Source: an uncultured Clostridiaceae bacterium (GTDB lineage Bacteria > Bacillota > Clostridia > TANB77 > CAG-508). From it: a stretch of DNA of 20,389 bases. This document shows, piece after piece, positions 1 through 8,114 of the stretch. A program made the position numbers and the translations under genes. Location of the stretch: NCBI GenBank assembly GCA_905198755.1, contig CAJKDR010000008.1:1-20389 (forward strand), written 5' to 3'. Below the pieces are notes generated by a model that was given only the letters and a program-made list of their open reading frames with translations, searched no databases and had not been told where the DNA came from. The number at the start of each line of letters is the position of its first letter. Within the stretch, counting starts at the first letter, position 1.

Positions 1-3
1 AAT

Positions 4-9
4 TATAAT
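4..9 (+). promoter_or_regulatory. candidate -10 box for the first gene
   Basis: A TATAAT lies at 4-9, 22 nt before the first ATG, so a transcript could begin near position 16, just before the GAGGTGAAG ribosome binding site (22-30). The -35 region would lie outside the window, so this is only a half-visible promoter. Confidence 0.35.
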
Positions 10-31
10 AAAAATATAAATGAGGTGAAGT

Positions 32-457
32 ATGGAAAAAATAAAAAAAATTTTTGAAATTGTAAAAAAAGCATTAATAAAAGGATGTATAATATTTTTA
101 ATAATGTCTTGTTTATTTAATATTAATATTTATTCACAATTGCAAAGACAATATAGCTTATATTCAAATGATAATAATGTGCAAATAGAAGAATATAAAG
201 AAAAAGAAGAGAAAATAGAAGAACAAATAAAAACACAAAAGGAAGAAAAAGGCGAAAACTATCCAGTAATAACAATAATGCAAAATAAAAGATATATAAT
301 TGGAGCTAGCTCAGTGGCTATAATAAACTTTGAATTAGCATTGGGCAGTATTTTATTTGGAATAATAATAGAAATGTTTAATTGTATATATAAACTACTA
401 AAAAATACAATAATTAAAATTAAAGAAAGTAAGAAAGGCAAGAAGAATGAAAAATAA
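32..457 (+). CDS. small two-helix membrane protein, unknown function
   Basis: I do not recognise this 141-aa protein. It starts with a Lys-rich stretch, then a hydrophobic helix at about residues 17-33, then a loop of about 55 residues with a Glu/Lys/Gln-rich, probably coiled-coil part (about 50-75). A second hydrophobic helix lies at about 86-117 and the tail is strongly basic. Positive charge at both ends suggests both termini are cytoplasmic and the charged loop outside, which is inference. The ATG at 32 follows a good GAGGTGAAG site. The last 11 nt overlap the start of murI, so the two are probably cotranscribed and translationally coupled. Base composition matches the neighbours. Length, ribosome binding site and coupling make it a credible gene. 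Confidence 0.75.
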   Translation: MEKIKKIFEIVKKALIKGCIIFLIMSCLFNINIYSQLQRQYSLYSNDNNVQIEEYKEKEEKIEEQIKTQKEEKGENYPVITIMQNKRYIIGASSVAIINFELALGSILFGIIIEMFNCIYKLLKNTIIKIKESKKGKKNEK

Positions 458-1217
458 ACCAATAGGAATATTTGATTCTGGAATTGGAGGATTGTCAGTT
501 TTAGCTAAGATAATAGAAAAACTACCAACAGAAGAATATATATATTATGCTGATACAGATAATGTTCCATATGGAATAAAAACAAATGAACAGATAAAAG
601 AATATGTAAAAAAAGCAGTAGACTTTTTAATGGATAAAGACGTAAAAGCGATTGTTATTGCATGTAACACAGCGACAAGTATAGCAATAGAAGATATAAG
701 AAAAGAATATAGTATTCCAATAATAGGAATAGAACCAGCAGCGAAACCAGCAGTGGAAAAAAGACATAATAAAAAGGTATTATTAATGGCTACACCTGTA
801 ACAGTAAGAGAAGAAAAGTTAAAAAAGCTACTAAAAAAAGTAGATACAGAACATAGTGTAGATCTGTTAGCAATGCCAGAATTGGTTAAATTCGCTGAAA
901 AAGGAGAATTCGAATCTAAAGATGTAGAAGAATATATAAAGAAACAATTGAAGGATTATAAACTAGAAGAATACTCAGAATTAGTATTAGGATGTACACA
1001 TTTTCCGTTTTTTAGAGAAACATTAAGAAAAATATTTCCAGACAATGTACAAATAATAGATGGTGGATATGGTGTAGCAAATAGACTACAAGATGTTTTA
1101 GAAAAAGATAATGAAATTGGAAATAATAAACTAAAAATAGAATTTTATTACTCTGGTAGAAAAGTAGAAGAAGAAACTGAAATAGAAAAGTTGAAAAAGT
1201 TGCTTAAAAAAATATAA
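447..1217 (+). CDS. murI: glutamate racemase
   Basis: MurI interconverts L- and D-glutamate in the cytoplasm without a cofactor and supplies D-Glu for peptidoglycan stem peptides. The 256-aa length is normal. The N-terminal GIFDSGIGGLSV motif carries the conserved Asp10-Ser11. The two catalytic cysteines are visible as Cys73 in ACNTATS and Cys183 in LGCTHFPF, the pair that acts as the two-base system in the Asp/Glu racemase superfamily. The ATG at 447 lies inside the end of the upstream membrane-protein gene (11-nt overlap), so translation is probably coupled. A hairpin terminator follows at once. Nothing looks degraded. Aspartate racemase is a distant alternative, but the motif set is MurI-like. 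Confidence 0.96.
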   Translation: MKNKPIGIFDSGIGGLSVLAKIIEKLPTEEYIYYADTDNVPYGIKTNEQIKEYVKKAVDFLMDKDVKAIVIACNTATSIAIEDIRKEYSIPIIGIEPAAKPAVEKRHNKKVLLMATPVTVREEKLKKLLKKVDTEHSVDLLAMPELVKFAEKGEFESKDVEEYIKKQLKDYKLEEYSELVLGCTHFPFFRETLRKIFPDNVQIIDGGYGVANRLQDVLEKDNEIGNNKLKIEFYYSGRKVEEETEIEKLKKLLKKI

Positions 1218-1221
1218 AGAG

Positions 1222-1253
1222 AACACGTAAAGGAATATTCTTTTACGTGTTTT
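1222..1253 (+). terminator. rho-independent terminator after murI
   Basis: A perfect 10-bp inverted repeat (1222-1231 with 1242-1251), extendable by a G-T and a G-C pair, closes a 6-nt loop. It runs into a short T-run five bases past the murI stop codon. It ends the two-gene unit before a new promoter. Confidence 0.85.
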
Positions 1254-1286
1254 CATATTATTGAAAAGAAGAAAAACATCTAAAAT

Positions 1287-1315
1287 TTGACATCATAGAA
1301 AATTTATGCTATAAT
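1287..1315 (+). promoter_or_regulatory. consensus sigma-A promoter for the glucosaminidase gene
   Basis: A perfect TTGACA (1287-1292), 17-nt spacer and perfect TATAAT (1310-1315) follow the murI terminator. Transcription should start near 1322, only about 15 nt before the AAAGGAGGA ribosome binding site at 1335-1343. This matters for the start-codon problem of the next gene. Confidence 0.9.
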
Positions 1316-1334
1316 TAAATAGTTGCTCTAAAAA

Positions 1335-1343
1335 AAAGGAGGA
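1335..1343 (+). promoter_or_regulatory. strong ribosome binding site, badly placed for the annotated start
   Basis: AAAGGAGGA is a near-perfect Shine-Dalgarno. It sits 4 nt before an in-frame ATT (1347), 7 nt before an in-frame ATA (1350), 15 nt before an out-of-frame ATG (1358) and 28 nt before the first conventional in-frame start, GTG at 1371. It therefore argues against simple initiation at 1371. Confidence 0.85.
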
Positions 1344-1370
1344 ATTATTATAGAGTATGAATCGAAAAAT

Positions 1371-2195
1371 GTGTTACTAAAAAAAGGATTAATTTTAATC
1401 CCAATGGCAATTTTAGGTATTACAATGTTTGGTAATACAGTAGATGCAAGTAGCATTACAGGTACGAAAGAAAGAATAAAAGAAATTAAAATTGTAGAAG
1501 AACAAAGTATAGACAAATTATTAAGAACTAAGAAATTCAAAATAACAGCTAATTATGCTAAAAGCAAAGTTGAAGAAGTAAAAGAAACTAAAACAGAAGA
1601 TTCAAATAAAATTGATAGAACAAAAACAGAAAAAAAACAAACAAGTAGATCAAAGAGCACAAATAGAAAATCAAATAAAAAAGAAGAAAGTAAAAAAACA
1701 GAGCAAAAAGAAACTAAGGTAACAAGTAATAACATAAGTATAAGTAAAAATATGGACTTAACAGTTAGAACAGGGTTATCAAAATCAGAATTTAAAGCAG
1801 TAATGAAAAACTTATCACAAGACACATCAAAATTCTTTTATAACAATGCAGAAACTATATATGATGTATGCGAAAAATATCAAATAAACGAAATATTCTT
1901 CTGTGGATTAATATCAGCAGAATCAGGATGGAATATAGCAGGAAACCATAGAAGAACACATAACTATATAAGTTTAATGTCAAATGGTAAGTTGATAAAA
2001 TTTTCTTCTACAGAAAAAGGATTAGAAGTAGCTGCACAAAAATTACACAATAACTATTTAACACCAGGAGGAAAATTCTACGGAGGAAAAACATTATCAG
2101 GTGTAAAGAAAAAATTCTGTCCATCAGGAACATGGGTAAATTTAGTATATGGAAGAATGAAAAATGTAATGACAGCAGTAAAAAAAGCACAATAA
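1371..2195 (+). CDS. secreted glucosaminidase-like peptidoglycan hydrolase
   Basis: This is probably an exported cell-wall hydrolase of the glucosaminidase/lysozyme-like group that cuts glycan strands. From the GTG at 1371 it is 274 aa. There is a KK n-region, a hydrophobic stretch and a signal-peptidase-like site near Ala26. A low-complexity Lys/Glu/Thr/Ser linker (about 35-125) follows, then a C-terminal domain (about 135-274) with the catalytic-Glu context LISAESGW (Glu184) and a later Tyr/Gly-rich segment typical of the fold. The start is uncertain. GTG 1371 is 28 nt from the ribosome binding site, whereas ATT 1347 or ATA 1350 is well spaced. One extra A in the A-run at 1365-1369 would instead join the ATG at 1358 in frame, giving MNRKNVLLKKG as a typical signal-peptide start. 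The gene has its own promoter and terminator. The exact hydrolase family (GH73 or a transglycosylase) is less sure than the general role. Confidence 0.8.
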   Translation: MLLKKGLILIPMAILGITMFGNTVDASSITGTKERIKEIKIVEEQSIDKLLRTKKFKITANYAKSKVEEVKETKTEDSNKIDRTKTEKKQTSRSKSTNRKSNKKEESKKTEQKETKVTSNNISISKNMDLTVRTGLSKSEFKAVMKNLSQDTSKFFYNNAETIYDVCEKYQINEIFFCGLISAESGWNIAGNHRRTHNYISLMSNGKLIKFSSTEKGLEVAAQKLHNNYLTPGGKFYGGKTLSGVKKKFCPSGTWVNLVYGRMKNVMTAVKKAQ

Positions 2196-2221
2196 AGGTA
2201 AAAGCCTTTATTGTGCTTTTT
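2183..2221 (+). terminator. terminator after the glucosaminidase gene
   Basis: A 16-bp perfect stem (2183-2198 with 2205-2220) and 6-nt loop is followed by T. Runs of A and T at its base make it potentially bidirectional. The TAA stop codon (2193-2195) lies within the 5' arm, so the gene's last codons form part of the terminator. Confidence 0.92.
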
Positions 2222-2251
2222 GCTATAGACAAGTATAACAAATTTGCATTC

Positions 2252-2280
2252 TTGCTTTTTTTATATAATTGTAATATAAT
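2252..2280 (+). promoter_or_regulatory. sigma-A promoter for dnaE
   Basis: TTGCTT (2252-2257), a 17-nt spacer and TATAAT (2275-2280) precede dnaE. The predicted transcript starts near 2287, about 12 nt before the AGGGAG ribosome binding site at 2299-2304. A second TATAAT at 2264-2269 lacks a properly spaced -35 box. Confidence 0.65.
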
Positions 2281-2312
2281 GTCGATAAATATTTATTTAG
2301 GGAGATAAGCAA

Positions 2313-5300
2313 ATGGGAGATTTTGTACACTTACATATACATAGTGAATACAGTTTATTAGATGGGGCAAATAGAATAAAAGAATTACCTAAAGTTGCAA
2401 AAGAATTAGGAATGGATGCTATTGCAATTACTGATCACGGTGTTATGTATGGAGCAATAGAATTTTATAAGGCATGTAAAGAAGAAGGAATTAAACCTAT
2501 TATTGGATGTGAAGTTTATGTTGCACCACGTACAAGATTTGATAAAGAAGCAGGAATAGATAATAAATATAATCATTTAATATTGCTTGCGAAAAATAAT
2601 AACGGTTATAAAAATTTGAGTAAACTAGTATCTATAGGATTTACTGAAGGATATTATTATAAACCAAGAATAGATTTAGAAACATTAGAAAAATATCATG
2701 AAGACTTAATTTGCTGTAGTGCATGTTTAGCAGGAAGTATACCACAAGCTATCTTAAATGGTGATATGGAAAAAGCAGAAGAAACAGCAATGTGGTATAA
2801 AAATCTATTTGGAGAAGATTATTATTTAGAAATACAAACAAATACATTAAAAGAACAAAGTTTAGTAAATCAAAAACTAGTAGAATTATCTAGAAAATTA
2901 AATATACCTTTAGTAGCAACAAATGATGCACATTATACAAGAAAAGAAGATGCATATAATCATGAAGTATTATTATGTATTCAAACAGGAAAGAAGATGT
3001 CTGATGTTGATAGAATGAGATTTGCTACAGATGATTTCTATATTAAAAGTCCTGAAGAAGTAAAAGAATTCTTTCCTAACTTACCAGAAGCTTTAGAAAA
3101 CACTGTTAAAATTGCGGAAAAATGTAATGTAGAATTTGAATTTGGACACACAATACTACCTAACTATGAAGTGCCAAAAGAATTTTCTACACATTATGAT
3201 TATTTCAAAAAATTATGTGATGATGGAATAAAAATTAGATATGGAAAAAATACACCAAAGGAAATTCTAGAGAGAATGGAATATGAAATTTCAGTTATAA
3301 AGAAAATGGGATATGTAGATTATTTCTTAATAGTATGGGATTTTATAAACTGGGCAAAATCACAAGGAATTCCTGTTGGACCAGGACGTGGTTCAGGAGC
3401 TGGGTCAATAGTTGCATATGCAATTGGAATAACAGATATAGATCCAATAAAATATAATTTACTTTTTGAAAGATTTTTAAATCCAGAAAGAATAAGTATG
3501 CCAGACTTTGATGTCGATTTCTGTTATGAAAGAAGACAAGAAGTAATAGACTATGTTGCTAGAAAATATGGTAGAGATCATGTTTCACAAATTATAACAT
3601 TTGGAACAATGTCTGCAAGAATGGTAATAAGAGATGTTGGTAGAGCATTAGATTTTCCATATTCAGAAACAGATAAATTAGCAAAGATGGTTCCTTTTGC
3701 TTTGCATATTACAATAAAAAAAGCAATGGAACAAAATAGAGAGCTAAAAGAATTATACGAAAATAACGAAGAAGTACATAAATTACTAGATGTAGCAATG
3801 GGCTTAGAAGGAATGCCAAGACAAGCATCAACACATGCATGTGGAGTGGTTATAACAAAAGATCCAGTAGATACATATGTACCATTATATGTAAATGATG
3901 GAGCTATATCAACTCAATATACAATGACAATTCTAGAGCAACTAGGATTGTTAAAGATGGACTTTTTAGGTTTAAGAACATTAACAGTAATACAAGATGC
4001 AATAAATCTAGTAAAACAAAATAGAGGAATAGATGTAAAATTTGATTCTAATATGAATGATTCAAAAGTATATAAACTATGGGGTGATGGAAAAACAATT
4101 GGAATATTCCAGTTTGAAAGTGCTGGTATGACTAACTTTATGAAAGAATTAAAACCAGATAGCTTAGAAGATATAATAGCTGGGGTTTCTTTATATAGAC
4201 CAGGACCAATGGATCAAATACCAAGATACATAAAAAACAAATTAAATCCAGAACATGCAGAATATACTCATCCAGCCTTAGAACCAATATTAAAGGTAAC
4301 TTATGGATGTATGGTATATCAAGAACAAGTTATGCAAATTGTTAGAGATTTAGCAGGATATTCATTAGGTCGTGCGGATTTGGTACGTCGTGCAATGGGA
4401 AAGAAAAAACTAGATATAATGGCAAAAGAAAGAGAAATTTTTATACATGGACAAGAAGATGAAAATGGAAACATTGTTGTACCAGGATGCGTAAGGAATG
4501 GAATTGATGAGAAGTCAGCAAATAAAATATTTGATGAAATGGCGGAATTTGCCAAATATGCATTTAATAAATCACACGCAGCTGCATATGCAGTCGTATC
4601 ATATAGAACAGCATATCTTAAAGCATATTATCCAGAGGAATTTATGGCAGCTACACTAAATAGTTATTTAGGAAATTTAGATAAAGTTCCAATATATGTA
4701 GATGAATGTAGAAGAATGAATATTGAAATTTTAAAACCAGATGTTAATAAAAGCTTTACAAAATTCACAGTAGATAATAGCAAAATAAGATTTGGACTTG
4801 GAAGTATAAAAAATGTAGGAATAGCAGTTGTTGATAGTATTGTAAGAGAAAGACAGCAAAATGGAGAATACAAAAGTTTTACAGACTTTTGCGAAAGGGT
4901 TCAAGATGAAGCGGTAAATAAAAAATGCATTGAAAGTTTGATAAAAGCAGGAGCATTTGATGAGTTTGGACAAACAAGAAGCACATTGTTAGCATCATTT
5001 GAAAGTATAATAGATACAATACAAAACTCAGCAAGAAGAAGCTTTAAAGGACAAGTAACAATGTTTGACTTGGATGCAATGGAGAGTGATGATAAAGAAG
5101 AACTAAAATATTCCTTTACAGAACTAAAAGAATATGAAGACAAAGATTTGTTATCAATGGAAAAAGAAATGCTAGGAATTTATATAAGTGGACATCCATT
5201 AGAGAAAATAAGAGAACAAATAATAAAAGCAACGAATATAGACACAATGAAGATGAAAGAAATAAAAGAAGAACTAGATAGTACGGGTAGTACAACAAAA

Positions 5301-5789
5301 TACAAAGATGGACAAAATATTAAATATGCAGGAATAATCTCAAGTGTTAAAAAGAAATATACTAAAAGTAATAAACTAATGGCATTTGTAACAATAGAGG
5401 ACTTATATGGCTCAGCAGAAATAATAGTATTTGAAAGTGTTTATCAAAATGCAGCAAACCTACTAACGGTAGATAGCATTGTTTTAGTAGAAGGAAGATT
5501 AAGTATAAGAGAAGATGAAGACGTAAAAATAGTAGCAAGAGCAATAAAAGAATTATCAAATGAAACAGAAAAACAAAAAATATTAAGAATAAATATAACA
5601 GACTTAGAAGAAAAAGAAAAAGCTAAATTAAGAGGAGCATTAAAATTCTTTAATGGGGAATATAACAATGTACCAGTACAAGTCATAGATGGAGAAAAAA
5701 TATTAGATTGCGGAACAATATATCTTACGAAAGAAATCTTACAAGAATTTAAAGAATTAGTTGGAGAAGCAAGAGTAAACTTGAATTAA
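2313..5789 (+). CDS. dnaE: DNA polymerase III alpha subunit (DnaE)
   Basis: This is a C-family replicative DNA polymerase that extends DNA as part of the Pol III holoenzyme. At 1158 aa it has the DnaE length and layout: an N-terminal PHP domain opening with HLHIHSEYS and including AITDHG, the polymerase core (GPGRGSGAGS from about residue 356), the catalytic PDFDVDF motif with Asp400 and Asp402, and the third catalytic Asp550 in KMDFLGL. A helix-hairpin-helix region (about 820-900) and a C-terminal OB fold (about 1000-1080) follow. No internal 3'-5' exonuclease is inserted, so this is DnaE and not PolC; Bacillota normally carry PolC elsewhere as the main fork polymerase. It has its own promoter and a good AGGGAG site 8 nt before the ATG. 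No hairpin terminator is apparent after it. The reading frame is intact. Confidence 0.98.
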   Translation: MGDFVHLHIHSEYSLLDGANRIKELPKVAKELGMDAIAITDHGVMYGAIEFYKACKEEGIKPIIGCEVYVAPRTRFDKEAGIDNKYNHLILLAKNNNGYKNLSKLVSIGFTEGYYYKPRIDLETLEKYHEDLICCSACLAGSIPQAILNGDMEKAEETAMWYKNLFGEDYYLEIQTNTLKEQSLVNQKLVELSRKLNIPLVATNDAHYTRKEDAYNHEVLLCIQTGKKMSDVDRMRFATDDFYIKSPEEVKEFFPNLPEALENTVKIAEKCNVEFEFGHTILPNYEVPKEFSTHYDYFKKLCDDGIKIRYGKNTPKEILERMEYEISVIKKMGYVDYFLIVWDFINWAKSQGIPVGPGRGSGAGSIVAYAIGITDIDPIKYNLLFERFLNPERISMPDFDVDFCYERRQEVIDYVARKYGRDHVSQIITFGTMSARMVIRDVGRALDFPYSETDKLAKMVPFALHITIKKAMEQNRELKELYENNEEVHKLLDVAMGLEGMPRQASTHACGVVITKDPVDTYVPLYVNDGAISTQYTMTILEQLGLLKMDFLGLRTLTVIQDAINLVKQNRGIDVKFDSNMNDSKVYKLWGDGKTIGIFQFESAGMTNFMKELKPDSLEDIIAGVSLYRPGPMDQIPRYIKNKLNPEHAEYTHPALEPILKVTYGCMVYQEQVMQIVRDLAGYSLGRADLVRRAMGKKKLDIMAKEREIFIHGQEDENGNIVVPGCVRNGIDEKSANKIFDEMAEFAKYAFNKSHAAAYAVVSYRTAYLKAYYPEEFMAATLNSYLGNLDKVPIYVDECRRMNIEILKPDVNKSFTKFTVDNSKIRFGLGSIKNVGIAVVDSIVRERQQNGEYKSFTDFCERVQDEAVNKKCIESLIKAGAFDEFGQTRSTLLASFESIIDTIQNSARRSFKGQVTMFDLDAMESDDKEELKYSFTELKEYEDKDLLSMEKEMLGIYISGHPLEKIREQIIKATNIDTMKMKEIKEELDSTGSTTKYKDGQNIKYAGIISSVKKKYTKSNKLMAFVTIEDLYGSAEIIVFESVYQNAANLLTVDSIVLVEGRLSIREDEDVKIVARAIKELSNETEKQKILRINITDLEEKEKAKLRGALKFFNGEYNNVPVQVIDGEKILDCGTIYLTKEILQEFKELVGEARVNLN

Positions 5790-5850
5790 AATATTTATTG
5801 ATGTGCCAAATCTTACTTGCAAAAGAAAATGAAAAATAAAGCAAAAATGC

Positions 5851-5880
5851 TTGACAAGTAGGCATACATCATGTTATAAT
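5851..5880 (+). promoter_or_regulatory. strong extended -10 promoter for rplU-rpmA
   Basis: A perfect TTGACA (5851-5856) and perfect TATAAT (5875-5880) are 18 nt apart, with TGT directly before the -10 box (an extended -10). This strength is expected for ribosomal protein genes. The transcript should start near 5887. Confidence 0.9.
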
Positions 5881-5886
5881 TACAAA

Positions 5887-5975
5887 CTGTAACCGCATAA
5901 TTCAAGGTTTGTAAAGTCTAATTAAGTTTAGATACCTAAAGTTTAAGGTTAGCGAGTATACAAGAAAAGGGAGGT
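5887..5975 (+). promoter_or_regulatory. candidate L21 leader (5' UTR of rplU)
   Basis: About 97 nt of untranslated leader separate the predicted start of transcription from rplU. Short complementary segments are present: TAACC 5890-5894 with GGTTA 5947-5951, and TCTAA 5917-5921 with TTAGA 5928-5932. These are consistent with a folded RNA, and many Bacillota have an L21 leader at this position. I assign it by position and cannot match the full consensus. It ends in a very strong AAAGGGAGGTG ribosome binding site (5966-5975). Confidence 0.4.
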
Positions 5976-5983
5976 GCTTTCGT

Positions 5984-6421
5984 ATGTACGCAGTAATCGA
6001 AGCATGTGGAAAACAATACAAAGTAACTAAAGGAGATGTAGTATTCTTCGAAAAATTAGAAGTTGAAGAAGGTAAAAAAGTAACTTTTGATAAAGTTGTT
6101 CTATTATCAGATGACGGAAAAGTAGAAGTAGGAGCTCCTTACGTAAAAGGTATTAAAGTAGAAGGTAAAGTAGTTGCTCATGGTAAAGGAAAGAAAATCA
6201 TTGTTTTCAAATATAAAGCTAAAAAGAACTATAGAAGAAAACAAGGACATAGACAACCATATACAAAAGTAGAAATAACTGCAATAAAACTTCCAACAGC
6301 TAAAAAAGAAACAGCTGAAGAAAAAACAGTTGAAACAGCAGCTAAAACTACTACAAAAAAAACAACTACAGCTAAAAAAACTACAACAAAAAAAGAAACA
6401 ACAGCTAAAACAGAAGCTTAA
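5984..6421 (+). CDS. rplU: 50S ribosomal protein L21 with a Lys/Thr/Ala-rich tail
   Basis: L21 is a 23S rRNA-binding protein of the large subunit. The core (residues 1-104) shows the standard features: MYAVIEACGKQYKV at the start, a central Lys-rich KAKKNYRRKQGHRQ segment that contacts rRNA, and a closing YTKVEITAIK strand. The usual protein is about 103 aa; this one is 145 aa because of a 41-residue low-complexity tail of Thr, Lys, Ala and Glu (105-145). The tail is in frame with the core and has the same A-rich codon style, so it is a real extension and not a frameshift artefact, though its function is unknown. The start is fixed by the strong site at 5966-5975. It is 57 nt upstream of rpmA and surely cotranscribed with it. 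Confidence 0.97.
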   Translation: MYAVIEACGKQYKVTKGDVVFFEKLEVEEGKKVTFDKVVLLSDDGKVEVGAPYVKGIKVEGKVVAHGKGKKIIVFKYKAKKNYRRKQGHRQPYTKVEITAIKLPTAKKETAEEKTVETAAKTTTKKTTTAKKTTTKKETTAKTEA

Positions 6422-6478
6422 TTGTGATATTAATAAAGAGAAATAAATAAACTTTGAAGTTGAAAGGAGTGACTAAGC

Positions 6479-6739
6479 ATGGCACACAAAAAAGGTCAAG
6501 GTAGTGTTAAAAACGGAAGAGATAGTGAATCAAAGCGTCTTGGTATAAAAAGAGCTGACGGTCAATTCGTTCTTGCAGGAAATATATTAATGAGACAAAG
6601 AGGAACAAAAATGCATCCAGGAACTAATGTTGGAAAAGGTAGCGATGATACTTTATATGCATTAGTTGATGGTAAAGTTAAATTTGAAAGATTAGGAAAA
6701 GATAAAAAACAAATTAGTGTATATCCAGTAGAAGAATAA
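6479..6739 (+). CDS. rpmA: 50S ribosomal protein L27, without the N-terminal extension
   Basis: L27 is a large-subunit protein whose N-terminal tail reaches the peptidyl transferase centre. The 86-aa protein has the family pattern throughout, with NGRDSESKRLG near the N-terminus and VKFERLGKDKK near the C-terminus. It starts directly as MAHKKG. Most Bacillota encode L27 with a roughly 9-residue leader ending in a FF motif that the protease Prp removes; here a TGA at 6470-6472 lies in frame three codons before the ATG, so no leader can be encoded. Consistently, no prp/ysxB gene lies between rplU and rpmA. AAAGGAG at 6462-6468 sets the start. A terminator follows directly, so obgE, often the next gene, is not part of this unit. 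Confidence 0.98.
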   Translation: MAHKKGQGSVKNGRDSESKRLGIKRADGQFVLAGNILMRQRGTKMHPGTNVGKGSDDTLYALVDGKVKFERLGKDKKQISVYPVEE

Positions 6740-6746
6740 TACATAT

Positions 6747-6773
6747 AAAGAGGACGAAGAATCGTCCTCTTTT
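6747..6773 (+). terminator. terminator after rpmA
   Basis: An 11-bp perfect stem (6747-6757 with 6762-6772) with a 4-nt AGAA loop runs into TTTTAT. It is a textbook intrinsic terminator 7 nt past the rpmA stop codon. Confidence 0.93.
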
Positions 6774-6810
6774 ATATATTAGGAAAGTATAACAAACTGC
6801 GAGGAAAAAT

Positions 6811-6981
6811 ATGGAATGTTGTAATATAGAAAAAGTAAAAAATGTTTTAAAATCTTTGGGAAAAGACCAACTAAATGTTATAATAGAAGAAGATAAACAA
6901 GCAGAAATTGTTTGCCCGTATTGTAATAAAAAATATAACTTTTCAGAAGAAAATTTAAAAGAACTATTAAAAGAAATTTAA
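6811..6981 (+). CDS. stand-alone Hsp33-type C-terminal zinc-switch domain protein
   Basis: This 56-aa protein reads like the redox-switch domain of the chaperone Hsp33 (HslO) with no chaperone part. It has an N-terminal Cys pair (Cys3-Cys4), then KVLKSLGK-like and IIEEDKQAEIVCPYC segments and a closing YNFSEENLKELL, which follow the Hsp33 order closely. In E. coli Hsp33 zinc is held by Cys232, Cys234, Cys265 and Cys268. Here Cys4, Cys35 and Cys38 keep exactly the 234-265-268 spacing, while the first Cys is displaced by one position (CC for CxC). An in-frame TAA at 6790-6792 precedes the ATG, so it is not the visible tail of a longer frame. GAGG (6801-6804) lies 6 nt before the ATG. It ends 12 nt before mnmA and is probably cotranscribed with it. 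It could be a relic of hslO or a small zinc/redox protein; the intact frame and ribosome binding site favour a working gene. Confidence 0.8.
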   Translation: MECCNIEKVKNVLKSLGKDQLNVIIEEDKQAEIVCPYCNKKYNFSEENLKELLKEI

Positions 6982-6993
6982 TGGAGAACAAAT

Positions 6994-8065
<1,072 letters not shown>

Positions 8066-8067
<2 letters not shown>

Positions 8068-8099
8068 AAAAACGATTATGTTTATCTAATCGTTTTTTT
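8066..8099. terminator. shared bidirectional terminator between mnmA and ppaC
   Basis: A 13-bp perfect stem (8066-8078 with 8087-8099) has A-run and T-run flanks, so it ends in a U-tract when read from either strand. It begins at the mnmA stop codon and lies 16 nt from the ppaC stop codon, serving both convergent genes. Confidence 0.93.
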
Positions 8100-8114
8100 T
8101 ATATTATGGAAAAA

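Noticed and set aside
2264..2269. Second TATAAT upstream of dnaE.
   Set aside because: No -35 element lies at acceptable spacing. The box at 2275-2280 fits better.
6296..6421. The repetitive end of rplU considered as a tandem-repeat or mobile element.
   Set aside because: The repeats are imperfect, remain in frame and have the same codon style as the gene; they encode a low-complexity protein tail.
6785..6796. The 12-mer AAGTATAACAAA occurs here and at 2231-2242, both just after a terminator.
   Set aside because: Two copies of an A/T-dominated 12-mer in 20 kb of AT-rich DNA are weak evidence. No further copies or flanking similarity were seen.
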